Assembly (NCBI RefSeq): GCF_949628265.1
Contig: NC_088790.1
Coordinates: 24,432,545 to 24,496,544, forward strand
Origin: Cloeon dipterum
Taxonomy: Eukaryota > Arthropoda > Insecta > Ephemeroptera > Baetidae
Direction: 5' to 3'
Length of the DNA stretch: 64,000 nucleotides
In this document: piece after piece, positions 47,401 through 59,085 of the stretch
Layout of the letters: each line of letters starts with the position of its first letter
Position numbering within the stretch: the first letter of the stretch is position 1
Notes under the pieces: generated by a model
Seen by the model: the letters and a program-made list of their open reading frames with translations, nothing else
What the model was told of the DNA's origin: nothing
Databases searched by the model: none
Program-made: the position numbers and the translations under genes

Positions 47401-50400
47401 ACGTCCTCGGCGTGCACCTGCGCTACGGGCGTTCCCGCCGTCGCGTTTTCCTGCATGGTCGCCACGTACGTCTGCTGGCTGAACTGGGGCGCGTTGTCGT
47501 TCATGTCGCTGATCATGACGGTCACCGAGGCCGTCGCTGACAGGGCGCCGTTGCCCGGCTGGTTCACCTCTTTTGCTAAAATCTAAAAATATGTATTAAA
47601 TAATACAGTTGGATTATTTTTATTCATGTAATTTATTTTCTTGCAAGTTAAATTTGTTAAAGGACGGCGATTGAAAATTATTTGAATTGTTGGATGCAGT
47701 AAACAATTTGTTCTACAATTTTCAATAGTTAAAAAAGGACTTTGATTTTTGATTAATTTTCTCCTAAATTTACAGCGCTTGACCAACTTTTCTAGGCAGA
47801 TTTCGATTTCTCTCGTCGAGATCTATTCAACAGCGTATGAAAACTTTCAGGGGAACTCTTTTTGTTGCGAAATAAAATAAGATTTCAAGTAAGGAGACGG
47901 TCCTCTCCATTTGAAAAGTATGCTAACTTTGCAGCCACTTTTCCCAAAAATTTAAAACGCTAATTAAGTCAATTTTGGCTTCAAATGAATCCTAAGGGAT
48001 TTGTTCATGCATTGACATCAAGGACTTTGCAGTCATTTATCCTCTTTAAATTGAATTTCTTGCACATCTTACCTTAAAACTAAGCATCTGGTATTTTTCA
48101 TAGTCCAGCATGGCGTTGTTTTTCACCCTCACGATAAAATTGGCGCTGCCCTCGACCACTGAAGGGTTGATTTCAAACGTTCCGTTGTCCTCCAACAAAC
48201 TCAGCGAGAAAACCCCACCGAGGCCCTAAACAGAGCGATAATTCCCTATAATTTTAGATTAGAAGAAAGCCTCTTACCAAGTCATCATCTCTGACCCTGG
48301 GAATCCAAGGCTCCGTGAAGGTCAGCGGGGTCCCTGGGGGGCTGTCTTCCGGAACAGAAGCGACGTAACTGGAACGGAACACGCATGCAACTATCAATAT
48401 TGGACTCACAGAAAGATAAAATGAAGGCGCATTTGCATTCGGGGTCAGCGCGATAATTCAACCCTAAACAATTGGGAGCATCTCTCGCATGCTCACTGGT
48501 CACTTTCTCGTGTTTATTATAGACAGCGCGATGACCTGAAAATCCGGAAACCCCGAAAGTAAGCCGCATTTGCATATTTCTCACCGTTCGCTTTCAAACC
48601 GCGGCGGCGTGTTTGCCGAGCCGGGCAGAATGAGCGCCAACTCCGCCTCGGTGCTGATCAGGTGCTCAGGGTTGTCCGCCTGCCTGCCATCCAGCACCAC
48701 TTCCTCCGCGATCACCCTGAGCACCACCGGCGTGTTGGGCTTCACGATCGCCCGCAGCTCGTCCAGAGAACGAATCAGGCGAAGCTCACCTTAATTTAAA
48801 ATTTTCAGGATCAGGGGAGTTTCCTAAGCTATTTTTTAAATTTAATTTATAACACGGGAGAAAGATGTTTTTAGTTATTTATTTATTTATTAAATATTAT
48901 TGATCTTTAGGTAAGGAATAATTACTTTTAAATCTAAAAAATTGAATTTCCTAAATAATAGAAATTTCTTCAGAATTTTTCATTAAAAAAATATAATAAA
49001 ATTCATAAGTTTTTAACCCGATTTTATGAAATTCTTACCTGAAGTTTCTTCCATCCTGAAAAAGGGTGTGAACGGATTGCCCTGGGTGAGCAGGCCGTAT
49101 CTAATTTCCCTCGGGTTGCCTTTATCTCCATCTTCAGCTAAGACCCTCAGAACAAGATCTCCCTGAATTTAATTTAAGTAAAAAAAAACAATTCATTCCC
49201 ATCGTATTTCCATACCGGCCGAATTGTCGCCGGCAAAGTGGTGACCGAGGGCGCTTGGATGAACACCGGCGGCGTGTCTTGGACGTCCGAAACCACCACA
49301 GCCAGGTCGAAGCCTAAAATGTTCCTCGTGTCCTCCAAAGAGTTTGTAAAAGGATCCTATTAAAAATAAACACGCATGCAGGCAATTTTATTATATTTTC
49401 GTATTGCTTTAAACTCTATTTTACAATGAAATTGTAAAAGTTGGCAGTTGCGTAAACTCGTAGTGTTTGAAGCCGCCAAAAGATGGCACCACCTTATACT
49501 TTCTTAATAAATTTTATTTTAAGGCACTTCCGCTGTGATTTCAGACTCAATCCAGCCACTGTGCATTCTTCCCTTAATTTATTTTCTTTTGACGTGCTTG
49601 AAAACCAAAATCAGTCCAGCCATTCGCCGTAGAATCGTTGGAAAAGATTTTTTTTATTTCTAAAAATATAATGTTTCACGATTCTACGGCGATTGACTGA
49701 ACCAGTTTTGGTTTTCAACACGTCAAAAGAAAACGAATTAAAGGAAGAATGCACGGTAGCAGGACTGAGTCTGAAATCGCAGCGAAAATGCCTTAAATTA
49801 AATTTATTAAGAAATTATACGGTGTTGCCATCTGTTGGCGGCTTCAAACACTGACTAAGAGTTTATACAACAGGTGAATTATATTATTTGTTTTTTATTT
49901 ACCGTCGCCGCCATGTGCAGCGGATATAAATTCTGACGCTCATAGTCCAGTTCTTCGAGCAAAATGACGCTGCCGTTGGACACGCTGTTTCCGGCCAGTC
50001 TTTGCTTAACTCGGAATATCGGTGCACCCTAAACGAGATCGGATTAATGCAATTTTCTTCCAAAGTGCAGTTTGAAAATTCCTACCGACAACTCCAGGTA
50101 TGCGTGTCTGGCGTGCAAGTTACTCTTTCGTACCAGAAAGTACTCGAGCTCGGAACCGACCCTGGTGTTCTGCAACACATTTCATAAATTTTATTCTATT
50201 TGCATCGGCTGGTTTTATGGGATTGCGGTCTTTGCACTTATAAAAAAAACACTGAATTAATTCGGGGTATCAGAATTTATTGCGGTGCTGTGACACATTT
50301 TTCAGGAGGAACACAGACTTGCGGCATTATATAAATGTCACCGAAAAAAGCGCGCCGAACGAGCACCACTGGCGTGACCAAACAGAATGATTTGCCACTT

Positions 50401-53400
50401 TATGGGAGGCAGTTAAACACATACACAAAGAAGTGCAGCAACACGCCACTGGCAATGCACCAAGACGGCCGGAAAACAACAGCTGCATTTTCAAACTATG
50501 GGCACTTGCTTACTGTGGGAATATTGACACTTCTGCTGCATTTGTTGCAACCGTGCGAAGATAAATTCAAAAAGTACTAAAAGTACCTGCTGATAAAGCA
50601 ACTCATTTTGTCGTATTTTATAATAATTTCAAACAGATTTTTCGATATTGAAGGACAGGAATATATATTTTTATATTATTTTATCCGTTTTTATGATATT
50701 TTTATTTTTTACTACAAGCTGAATCTTAAAATTAATTTAGAGCAGGATAATGATGTCCCTCTCTGTGTAAAATATTAAATGAATTTATTATTTTGATGAA
50801 ATGGCATATGCCTAATTTTTTGTTCTTAAGAGGTCTAGAGTAAATAAAAAATAACTACCATTTTAATATTACATCTCGAAAAGGGGCAAGCATTTGAATA
50901 AAATAAAATTAAGTGAGAAAAATTTGTTTCCGTTTCCTTCTAGTGTATGGTTTTTAGACATTTTTTTCATTCTGTAACCGTTGTAAACAACCATATTTTC
51001 AAAAATATGCAACCGTATGAATTTTAATATTGAAATTGCTAAACGAAAAAATCAGTATTATTGTAATTCCCATCCTTACCATAAAAAAACATTAACCAAA
51101 CGTAAAAAAAAGTATTTTTAGAACCTTTTTTTAATTCTTAATGAAGGAAGACGATAAATAGATTAATAATTTAACCAAGCTCAATTTAACTCTCCGCCTC
51201 AATCCCATTATTTCCTTTTCCGAATCGAGTTCGCAAAGGCGGAACTCATTAAATCCTCGTGAAAATTTGATGCTCTCGCATTGAGTTGCCTGATCAATAC
51301 GGCCGCGAAATGTCCATCGGCCGGCGATGCGGCGATGCTAAGCAAACGCCGTAAATATTTCATTATTTTCAGAGCCGCGTCTGAAGTAAGAGCGTTTGGC
51401 AAATCGTGTGCGGTTAAAAAAGTGTGGCCTAGTTTACACAGGAAATAAAATCAATCGGATCGCCGGCGAAAACACATAAAAAGACGAAGAAACTTTAGCA
51501 CGACAGTATGGTAAATTTCCAGAAATACAAAATAAATAAATTAAAACCAAAAAAAGCTCAGACTTTTTAAATTAGCAATTTATTTTAACAAATTCCATTT
51601 GAAATTAAAACTTCTGATCAAAAAGTGGGCCAAAAATGAAGCAATACACTTCTTCTCCACATAGTTTCATAATAAGGGAACGTCAGCGGATTAGGGGGAG
51701 CATTTTACACTGACAGGTGCATGTGCACGCGCGCCTCCGAGGGTCGGAAAGTTTAGCGCACACACAGCCACTTTCACGCACGCACATTCACACACACACA
51801 CTCATCCACGTGTTTTTACCTACGACTTGTTTACACTCCCGAGAAAGAGGAAACGAAATCCGCTATAACTTTCTGACTGCAGTGGAAAATCGCATATTGA
51901 GGCATTGAGGGGTGAGGAAGATGAAAAGTAATTTTGCAGGGCTAAAGTGCTAAAATATTTTTGTTGGTCGATTTATATTGGTGATTATTTACAAACAATA
52001 GAAAGCGTTTTTGCTTATTCCGGTACTAAATAATTACATACTTAAAAATATAAATAATGCAACAAAATTCAGAAGATGCAGATTTTTTTGTATCGTATTT
52101 TCATGGTGTTTTTTTTAAGATAGTACAATTTTTTTATCAATATTTACTTTCATTTTCCCAACCATACCTGAATAATTTAAAAGTTATATCATATAGAAGA
52201 AAATTATTAATAATATTAATTACATATTTAGTCTGGAATAAAAAAATTAAAATACTTACTAGTGCAGAATGTTTTTTTTTGTAATTATTATTTTTATACT
52301 GGTGTTGTAATGATTTGTATATTACTTATCTCTTAAAATAGATATAATTTACCGAAACTAGTCGAGTTTAATTTAACTCTGAATGTCTGAAATCAACAAG
52401 GATGAAATCTTGTTATTCATTTACCTTTCAAGAGTGCTAAAAAAGTAAATACGAAATAACTTGTTGAAAAAATTGTGAATTCACCAGTTGCATAAACCCT
52501 AAGTGTTTGAAGCCGCCAACAGATGGCGCCACCGTAGACTTTCGATTTTAAGGCACTTCCGCTGCGATTTCAGACTCAATCTAGCTACTGTTTATTCTTC
52601 AATTAATTTGCTATTTTTTGACGTGCTGAAAACCAAAATCGGTTCAGCCAATCGCCGTAGAATCGTGAAAAATTATTTTTTTTAAATAAATAAATCTTTT
52701 CCAACGTTTCTACGGCGAATGGCTGAACCGATTTTGGTTTTCAGCACGTCAAAAATTAGCAAATTAATTAAAAAAAGTAAAATAGCTATATTGAGTCTGA
52801 AATCGCAGCGGAAATGCCTTAAAACCGCTTAAAACAAAAATTTTAAGTTGCGTCATCTGTTGGCAGCTTTAATAACTAAGTGTTTATGCAACTGGTCAAT
52901 TAAGTGAAATTTTGATTTTAAAAAAAGTATATGAAAACGTCACTAGCACAGATTTGGGCAATAATTTGAATATTTACTAGGTGCAAAGTAAGAAAAATAA
53001 ATAATTAAAAAGTTACCACACGATTAAAAACGCTAAATTGGTATTCTTAGTTTTGTTGATGAATGCAAAATATTATTCCAAATTTATAATTTTCAGCAAA
53101 ATAATGGCAGTTTCTGGATTTTACAACCGTGTAGAAGTGGAATTCCTATTTAAACTTATTTAAAACTGCAGCAAAAATATCAAGGTATTTCTAAAAAACA
53201 AATAAATCTTTTTTCAACTATCCGCCAATTTTCCAAACCCTGTATTAATCAGTTTAAATTAGAAAACAAACTGATTATTTCATTATATTAGATTTTAATA
53301 GAAATTATCGGAAACTCACCTCTGGAACCATGATGAGCGTGGAATAGCGCGGGAAGGCAGTGTCGAGGGCGGCGACCGACGAGCCCGGGGTGGCCGTCAG

Positions 53401-55747
53401 GGTGGCCTCCACGTTGGTCTGGTCGCCCTGAGCATCCCTGACGGACATGGTGAACTGGTACAGCCGGCTTTTCTCCAGGGGTTTGGCCAGCAGGACGTTG
53501 GCCTCGCACACGGACGAGTTTCGCGGACACGGAAGATTCTCGACGCGCAGGAGGCTGCGGCCCGTCCGACCTGCTCACGAATTGCGATTTCGTATCAAAG
53601 TGGGTTTACGGCAGGCCTTAACGATCGTATCTGAATCGTTCCCATTCTCGAGCCAGCACACAACACAACTTGTTGTGGCTTTCTTTGAATCGCGTTTTTT
53701 TTCTTTACTTTTCGTGCCGTAGAACGAAAGTGGGTGTGAAAAAACCAGGCTCGAAAAATAGCGGTGTAATAACAATAAAAAGCAAGTGCTGTCGATTTTG
53801 CCGAATGTAATCACGGGAAATTTCCCGCTCCTTTAACTGACCTGTTTGATTGGAAATTGGATTGCCCTTCTGTGTTTACTTTTACTTGAATGGAAAAAAT
53901 GCACTAATCGGATTCTAATTTATCTCGGAAATAGTTAAAAAGGCTTGAGGAAATTAGAGAAGTAAAAAAAATGTAAAAACACACAAAAGGGGGAAATGAA
54001 ATTGTTAAAATCATTTTCAATTTTTTAAAACATACCTATATGTCAATTATAATAATTATTGAAATTCCTGATTTAAACATATAAATTACGAAAATTTCTA
54101 TTAAAATCTCGAGAAGATTAACAATAGATGTCAGTCATTGGAAAACTATTTTATAATGATTTAAACAGGTAAAAACAAAAAATGATCAAAACTTTATATT
54201 AGGAATCTTTATATGTACTTCGTCAAATTAAATTTCACTTATTATATATAAAACAATAATAAATTTAAATTAATTTGTCTGTTACATTTATATTAACTTT
54301 TTGTAAAAGTTTTTAATTTTCTACAAATAATAAAATTTAATAAATTTAAACAAGAACTTAGAGTAAACGAGAAAATGTATTGATTAATCCTATCAAGGAA
54401 GTCAAATTTAAAATATGAAAAATGCTATATAACAATTGAATTAATTTTTCCTATTTATAAAGGAACCTGCAGAGTTAAAAAACAAACTAAAAACTGATAT
54501 TTAAAACACCAAAAATCCTTGAAACAGCATTAAATTCTGTTAGTTTTTAAGATTTTTCTGTCTTTTCAGCCTTCACATGCAATTTAGATGGGTTTTGATA
54601 TTTTTTTAAATGGATTTGGGCCTTTAACACAGTGTTAGGTAAGAATTAAAATTAATTTGAATTGTTGACTACAATTAGCAGTTGATCAAATTGTTATTGT
54701 GAATTTTTTGAACAATGAACAACAGTTTCCAGAAGTTGCCAAAGTTAAAGAGGAAAAATACTGGAAAAGCCTGGAAAATGCTTGTTGCCAATGCATAAAA
54801 TCATCCCTTAGGATTCTGTTAAAGCCTAAATTGACCTAAGAAGCGCTGTAATTTTTTGAGAAAATTGGCTGGAAAGTTACCGTGCTTTTCAAATGGTAAT
54901 GGCTGTCTCTTTACTTGAAATCCGATTTAATTTCAAAACCAAGAATTTCCCCAATATGTGGCATAAACCGTTGGACAGATCTCGATGAGAGGAATCGGAA
55001 CATGCCAAGAAAATATGTTCAAGCACTGTAAATTTTGGAGAAAAGTGGCAAAATTTGAATTTTTACTGTAGGAAGGCCCTTTTTTATTATTGTAAATTGT
55101 TTATCGGTCAATTGTTTCAGGCATCCAACAATTTAAATAATTTTCAATTGTTGCCCAGTATCATTCCACTTTAATTTAGTATTGATGCAGGCTAAGAATT
55201 AAAATTAATTTGAATTGTTGACTACAATTAGCAGTTGATCAAATTGCTATTGTGAATTTTTTGAACAAGCTGCCAAAGTTAAAAAAATATTAGCATTATT
55301 TAATTGGTTTTTTGCTTGATTCCAAACGTCGTAGTGTCGCAATCTATCCAAATCAGTGCGAATTTGAGGAAAATTTTCCTAAATCGTGAATTTTAAAATA
55401 GGGAGACAATGCTCTCCACTTAAGCAAACATTAAAGTAATTTTTTATAAATTTAAACAGCAACTAACTTTTGTAGATTTAATTTAAGGAAAAGAAAAAAA
55501 ATCAGAATTTTGCAGCGATATCCCCACTGTATAAAATCGATTTAAAATTCCGTTTACCTTGCACGTCAAAGCTCAAAGGGTAGTCGTAGTCTGAGTCGGT
55601 GGCCCTGACCCTGTAGATGACGGTGCCGACCCTGGTGTCCCAGGGCACTCGCAGCACGCGCATTTTGGTCGACTCATCGAAGAGGGGGTAGTTTGCCGCG
55701 ACCTGTTGCGCGGCGAGCAGCGCCACCGCGCACACCACCCTGAGCAT
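35425..55747 (-). CDS. Cad86C: Six-repeat transmembrane cadherin, Cad86C-like
   Basis: Twenty-one exons, all in phase, encode 1,487 aa. Exons: 55558-55747, 53320-53570, 50086-50169, 49903-50028, 49216-49356, 49039-49162, 48585-48789, 48278-48368, 48073-48225, 47264-47582, 43418-43593, 43258-43354, 42276-42374, 41965-42214, 41639-41747, 40975-41102, 40826-40923, 38857-39284, 37744-38186, 36483-36976, 35425-35882. A signal peptide is followed by six cadherin repeats with linkers DVQDTPPVF, DMNDNAPQF and DVNDHSPSF; some linkers lack full calcium motifs. A membrane-adjacent domain precedes one membrane span (about 815-840). The 640-aa cytoplasmic tail is disordered, with a Pro run, acidic stretches and basic Ser-rich blocks, ending in ASPLS. 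Layout and N-terminus point to insect Cad86C, an epithelial cadherin; relation to Cad99C/PCDH15 is possible. A poly(A) signal may be at 35162-35167. Confidence 0.9.
38405..38823. repeat. Foldback palindrome A in a cadherin intron
   Basis: About 420 bp made of two inverted arms of nearly 200 bp. Matching blocks include 'gtatgttcca.tcgat', 'gtgcgagca', 'cgaaacgcacgtt' and 'gctactgcgca.gcgtc', meeting around two GACGTCA sequences near the centre. It lies in the intron between exons 18 and 19 of the cadherin; its right limit is close to the donor of exon 18. Open frames that read through it are by-products. Confidence 0.75.
39975..40769 (+). mobile_element. hAT-type MITE, copy 2
   Basis: 795 bp, same orientation and high similarity to 21266-22035, with the same 12-bp termini TAGAGCGTATTC / GAATACGCTCTA. 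Its own 8-bp target duplication CTTTACAG is intact on both sides (39967-39974, 40770-40777). It is inserted in the cadherin intron downstream of exon 17, about 55 bp from that exon's donor. Confidence 0.88.
42484..42590 (-). repeat. Dispersed repeat family R, fragment
   Basis: A short, diverged stretch in a cadherin intron with 'gatgggcgtcaccatta' and 'acaaagcccatcaggcg', reminiscent of the other R copies. It is too short to define ends. Confidence 0.35.
42762..43197 (+). mobile_element. TTAA-bounded MITE, copy A
   Basis: 436 bp bounded by TTAA on both sides with inverted ends TTAAAGTGGAATGATACTG / CAGTATCATTCCTCTTTAA. It closely matches copies B (46495-46927) and C (54745-55174, inverted) and is related to D (47657-48049). 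TTAA boundaries are typical of piggyBac-type insertion, though the termini are not the usual piggyBac ones. It sits in a cadherin intron about 60 bp from the donor of exon 12. Confidence 0.8.
44266..46073 (+). CDS. Secreted serine-protease homologue (inactive, trypsin fold)
   Basis: Six exons (44266-44353, 44746-44916, 44986-45098, 45426-45602, 45665-45797, 45847-46073) encode 302 aa with consistent phases. It opens with a signal peptide (MKFLAIACFFTVLAGVAFS). The chymotrypsin-fold landmarks are visible: HPWHAKVTRSG, CDGTLISKRAIIT and NDIGIIILEENALTL with PICLW. The catalytic His motif (usually TAAHC) reads ITRAQC, and the Ser motif (usually GDSGGP) reads ETGAGF; only the Asp position is kept. 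It is therefore a non-catalytic homologue. Such proteins often act as cofactors or decoys in haemolymph cascades (melanisation, Toll), which is inference here. The gene is nested, on the opposite strand, in the cadherin intron between exons 10 and 11. AATAAA lies at 46130-46135. Confidence 0.88.
45223..45335 (+). repeat. Copy of the degenerate repeat seen at 525-625
   Basis: Same block order as 525-625 on the same strand, within intron 3 of the serine-protease homologue. Ends are not defined. Confidence 0.4.
46495..46927 (+). mobile_element. TTAA-bounded MITE, copy B
   Basis: 433 bp, TTAA at both borders (46495-46498, 46924-46927), with the same inverted ends and internal sequence as copy A. 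Internal markers are 'ttcttggcatattccgatt' and 'ggagacagccatt'. It lies in the cadherin intron that also holds the serine-protease homologue, downstream of that gene. Confidence 0.8.
47657..48049 (+). mobile_element. TTAA-bounded MITE, copy D (diverged)
   Basis: 393 bp between TTAA tetramers, clearly related to copies A-C (internal 'aaataaaataagatttcaagtaaggagacgg') but with more substitutions and an eroded left end, so an older insertion. It fills most of the cadherin intron between exons 9 and 10. Confidence 0.65.
49447..49871. repeat. Foldback palindrome B, copy 1
   Basis: About 425 bp: two inverted arms of roughly 200 bp around a short T-rich centre near 49660. Arm landmarks, in order and then inverted: 'tgtttgaagccgcca', 'agatggc', 'aaggcacttccgctg.gatttcagactcaat', 'gacgtgc', 'cgccgtagaatcg'. 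Tips are GTTGCGTAAAC / GTTTATACAAC. It lies in the cadherin intron between exons 4 and 5. Copy 2 is at 52483-52897. Confidence 0.8.
50170..53319. other. Large cadherin intron 2
   Basis: AT-rich intron between exons 2 and 3 of the cadherin, holding foldback copy 2 and a (CA)-rich tract near 51770-51800. A mildly GC-richer patch at 51180-51420 and the open frames at 50335-50580 and 51208-51402 show no protein resemblance. Confidence 0.6.
52483..52897. repeat. Foldback palindrome B, copy 2
   Basis: 415 bp, same family as 49447-49871. Perfect tips ACCAGTTGCATAAAC / GTTTATGCAACTGGT, arms carrying the same ordered blocks, and a centre near 52690. A further isolated half-block ('agatggcgccaccgt') occurs near 9278-9292. 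It lies in cadherin intron 2. Confidence 0.8.
54745..55174 (-). mobile_element. TTAA-bounded MITE, copy C (reverse orientation)
   Basis: 430 bp bounded by TTAA (54745-54748, 55171-55174). It is the reverse complement of copies A and B, with few differences, in the first intron of the cadherin. The flanks on both sides (about 54634-54720 and 55184-55270) contain a repeated 'gaattaaaattaatttgaattgttgactacaa' block, so the insertion lies inside a local direct duplication. Confidence 0.8.
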
Positions 55748-55990
55748 CCTACTCAGGGGGCCGGTCTCAGGTCGAGCAGGGTAAATCGCCGTCGCCGGGC
55801 GTCATGTCGTCGCGCGTGGCCACCGAGTACTGCCGCCGCCGCCGCCGCCGCCAAAGCTGCCGCGGCTCCCTCGGCTGCAGGGGGAGGGGGTGCTTGACCA
55901 CGCGCACTGCCCTCCGCCGGACACCCCCATCGATCCCACGAGGGCTTTATGGCCTTTCGACTTCAACTCTCTTTTCTCTCTGGTAATATT
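55748..55990 (-). promoter_or_regulatory. 5' UTR / promoter region of the cadherin with (GCC)n tract
   Basis: A GC-rich stretch immediately upstream of the cadherin ATG (55747), including an uninterrupted GCC repeat at about 55832-55852. No coding frame on either strand resembles a protein. The transcription start is not located. Confidence 0.45.
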
Positions 55991-56989
55991 TGTCGCGTGA
56001 CGTACCAGTTATGCACACACTCTCTCACGTTCGTTGTTATGCAGAAATCGAGAGAGGCGCCTGTGGTTTTTCGTGCAAGACTTCTTTTTATTTCGGGACG
56101 GAAATTTACATTTGAAACTTCTTGTTATCCGAAAGTTTTGAAGTATGTAAATACCCGGCCGGTATTTTACGAAATAAATAGACTTGAAATGAGCACAACT
56201 CGTGGCGGTGTGCCCAATTGGCAAAATAAAATGTAAATTGGGAACTTTCAACGGTATATATTCTTATTTTTTACTATTCTTTGGATTTTAGCATCAAAAG
56301 TAAATATTAAAAATATTTTTCCACGGAATAAAATTGTTCCTGTCCAAATTTAAACAATTTTGTTACTACAGGAGCGATATTTCTCATTTGAAAAAAATAT
56401 TTTGGTTCCTCAGAGTCACCGGATTAAAACATAAATAGTCAAAACTTTGCTAAGCAACCATCTGAATTTTGAATAAAATTTAAAAAAGTTTGTAAACAAT
56501 TTAATTATACACAACAATTAAAAATTAAAGCTACAAAAAAAAATAGGATTTTACCCTTAGCAAACGAAACAAAATTAAAATGCGCAGCACTTCTGTGAGT
56601 AATACGTCAAAGTCTCTGCTCTCCGTGTCTCTGTTGAAATAAAATTATAAACAATCGAAATTTCATTCAGGTGTGCGAGTTCGATCACGAGAATAGCCGC
56701 GTAATGTGCATGCATCATGCTTTTGCTCTCATGCGGGGTGTGACGCTTCGTGAGGCAACCTATTTTCTATTTTCCCTTGCTTGCTTGCTTGGCATGCGTG
56801 TCTGGTCAGACTGACCAGCGTTATTATTTGTCTGTTATTTGCATTTGGGTCAGCCAAGCAGACACTTCATTTCAAAGAACACGTCTAATCATCAGAATTA
56901 AAAAGAACAGATTTTACACGCAACATTTTAAACTAGAATCTAGAGGAAATATTTGAATTACTGAAAAATTAAATAAAATTATTTATGTA

Positions 56990-57215
56990 ACACCCTGATG
57001 TGTCAAAAATCTGGTCCCTGATGACTTCAAAAGGGTAAAATTGCACATATTCTAAAAGATCTTGACTTGGCCGTTCTAACGGTGTGCAGATCTTGCAGAT
57101 CGAGCCAATACAGAGCCCGTCAGGCGTCATTAAAGTGGCTACACATCGACCGCTTGAGGGCTACCCTGACGCCAGGGTTTGATTTTTACCAGTTCTGATG
57201 GTATGGTCAGCATGT
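56990..57215 (+). repeat. Dispersed repeat family R, copy 5
   Basis: The most complete-looking copy: 'caccctgatgtgtcaaaaat', 'ggccgttctaacggtgtgca', 'caatacagagcccgtcaggcg' and 'gagggctaccctgacgccag'. It matches 4285-4470 in order and spacing. No terminal repeats or coding frame are evident. Confidence 0.6.
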
Positions 57216-58105
57216 TCAGAATTTAAAAATCATCAGATCGTGTAATTTTAATTTTCTCAGTATTCCCCTGACTCAACCTTTAACTCTTTTGGATCTCTAA
57301 AAATAAAAGATTCCCTATTCTGAAAATTTCTAGGCATGCTACACACAATCTATAAATCCTGTTTCTCGATTCTCGACCTTAACAGCCATAGAATTAATGG
57401 GATTGCCTCGCAAGATTCAATTTCCTTCCTCTTTCGGTCGATCAAAAACCACGAGCCGCTTCCAATTTATTTTCGATTTGCACCAAAATGTGCATCGCCA
57501 TAAAAATGCGAGAAGTTTGCCTTTAAAGTGTTTCGCATTTCGACGCCGTGGCTGCACGCAACACGCACATAAACCGGTCATTGCGACTTTTGGGAATTAG
57601 TGCGCCTCTACGATCAATCTCTTTTGAAAAGCAGTGCGAAACTTTTCCCATAAATGCAACCGCGCGCGAGAGAGGCGGCAAATTTAATGAGAAATATTCT
57701 TCCTTCTCTTGAGCAGGGCGCACACCCCATTGATTTTTCCGCTCTCGCGAAATGAATTGGGGAATCAATCGCGTCGAGCACGAAGAGCCTTCCTTCAACT
57801 TGTCAGCCGAGCTGCAATTCGAACTTACCGGCTTGTCAATCGACTAGGTTATTGTTCTAAGAAATCTTCGGGAAGTTTAATGGATTCCTCGAATCAACTG
57901 GTAATCGACCTGCCTTGTTGACTGAAAATGTAAATAAGATTTTAAGTCAAAAGTTGGGTGTTTTCACGAGATTTGATATAGTCTGAGCATCATTTTGATT
58001 ATTGGTATAAGTTGTTTGGGTCCTATAGAGGTTTCGGAATGTCCCGATAAATCAGGGTGAAAACTCGGATTTTATTCAATTTCGAATATCTCAAAAACGG
58101 CATCT

Positions 58106-58524
58106 TTAAAGACCGTCTTTGACGAAGTTTCTGAGAACACCAATCGAATTAGATAAAGTGGATATTTTTTCCGAACAAAAAGTCCAGCGCGACGTGCGTA
58201 TTGTGCGTAACACAAGTAGAACTTTTTTCCCGCCAAAACAATATGAACTTATATGCGAGAAGTGCGCATGCTTTAGGGCTGATGTGGCCGAGGAGAGGCG
58301 TCACGTCAGCTGCTATCAGCCGGCGGTTGGCGTGTGCCAGCTCTGACGCATGCGCATTTCTCGCATATAGGTTCATATTTTTGGCGGGAAAAAAGGTTCT
58401 ACTTGAGCTTTGAGCTACGCACATTGCGCTGGACTTTTTGGTTGGCAAAATTATTCACTTTACCTAATTCGACCCTCAAAAATCGATTAATGTGCTCAGA
58501 AACTTCGTCAAAGACGGTCTTTAA
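58106..58524. repeat. Foldback palindrome C
   Basis: 419 bp, two long inverted arms: TTAAAGACCGTCTTTGACGA at the left and its reverse complement at the right. Inner paired blocks include 'gtccagcgc.a.gtgcg', 'gtagaacttttttcccgccaaaa' and 'atatgcgagaa.tgcgcatg'. The tips coincide with TTAA. Different sequence from palindromes A and B, but the same size class and, like A, with CG-rich central blocks. Confidence 0.75.
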
Positions 58525-58839
58525 TTTTTTGTGTCTGACATAAAATGTTGTAAGTGAATAGTGATACGATGAAAATTGAATGATCGGTGGTTTTTTTACC
58601 CTCAGAAACTGCCGGAGGGGTTAAAATAATTTCTAGGCTGCATATTTCATTATTATATCAACAATCTAGCTGGAACAGTGTCCTTGGTGATAAAACTTGT
58701 ATCACATATAGAGCTTAATTAATCCTTTTTTTAATTATTTGCTCAAGGTGATGGCTCGTACTCACAAAATTCGTGGTCAGCCATCAGTCAAGCAATTCTC
58801 CTCGAAAAAATAATAAAAAATATTTGCGTGCGCGCGATT

Positions 58840-59085
58840 TCCAGCGGAAAATAGCCGCACGGAAGCAGAAATAAGGCGTTCTCGCGTTTTGAGGTCAAGA
58901 GATTTGTGTGTGTGTGTGTGCGTCCTTTGTAAATATTCATGAGAGCCGTTGGCCAGCTAGGCAGGTCACGACACCCCTGGCCTGGCCTGCCGTGGCCTGC
59001 CCACCCCCAGACCGCAGAATTGACCGACCGACCGCCTCCTTATAGCAGCGTATCGCTAGCCCAGATCTGGCACGAATTCGTAAGT
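58840..59085 (+). promoter_or_regulatory. GC-rich promoter-like patch
   Basis: It contains (TG)n, repeated GGCCTGCC units, GACCGACC repeats, a TTATAG box near 59040 and a good donor GAATTC|GTAAGT at about 59079. It could be a 5' exon of an unrecognised plus-strand transcript or a distant upstream element of the cadherin. No gene could be attached. Confidence 0.25.

Noticed and set aside
50335-50580. 81-codon plus-strand frame in cadherin intron 2
   Set aside because: No homology, no promoter or splice context, and surrounded by low-complexity intron.
35425-55747. Assigning the cadherin to Cad99C/PCDH15
   Set aside because: That family has eleven ectodomain repeats, whereas this contiguous, phase-consistent gene encodes six. 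Cad86C fits better, though this is from memory and should be confirmed by a tree.
56750-56956. Short plus-strand frame with a hydrophobic start resembling a signal peptide
   Set aside because: It has no ATG at its start, no splice continuation and no family match; likely chance in intergenic DNA.
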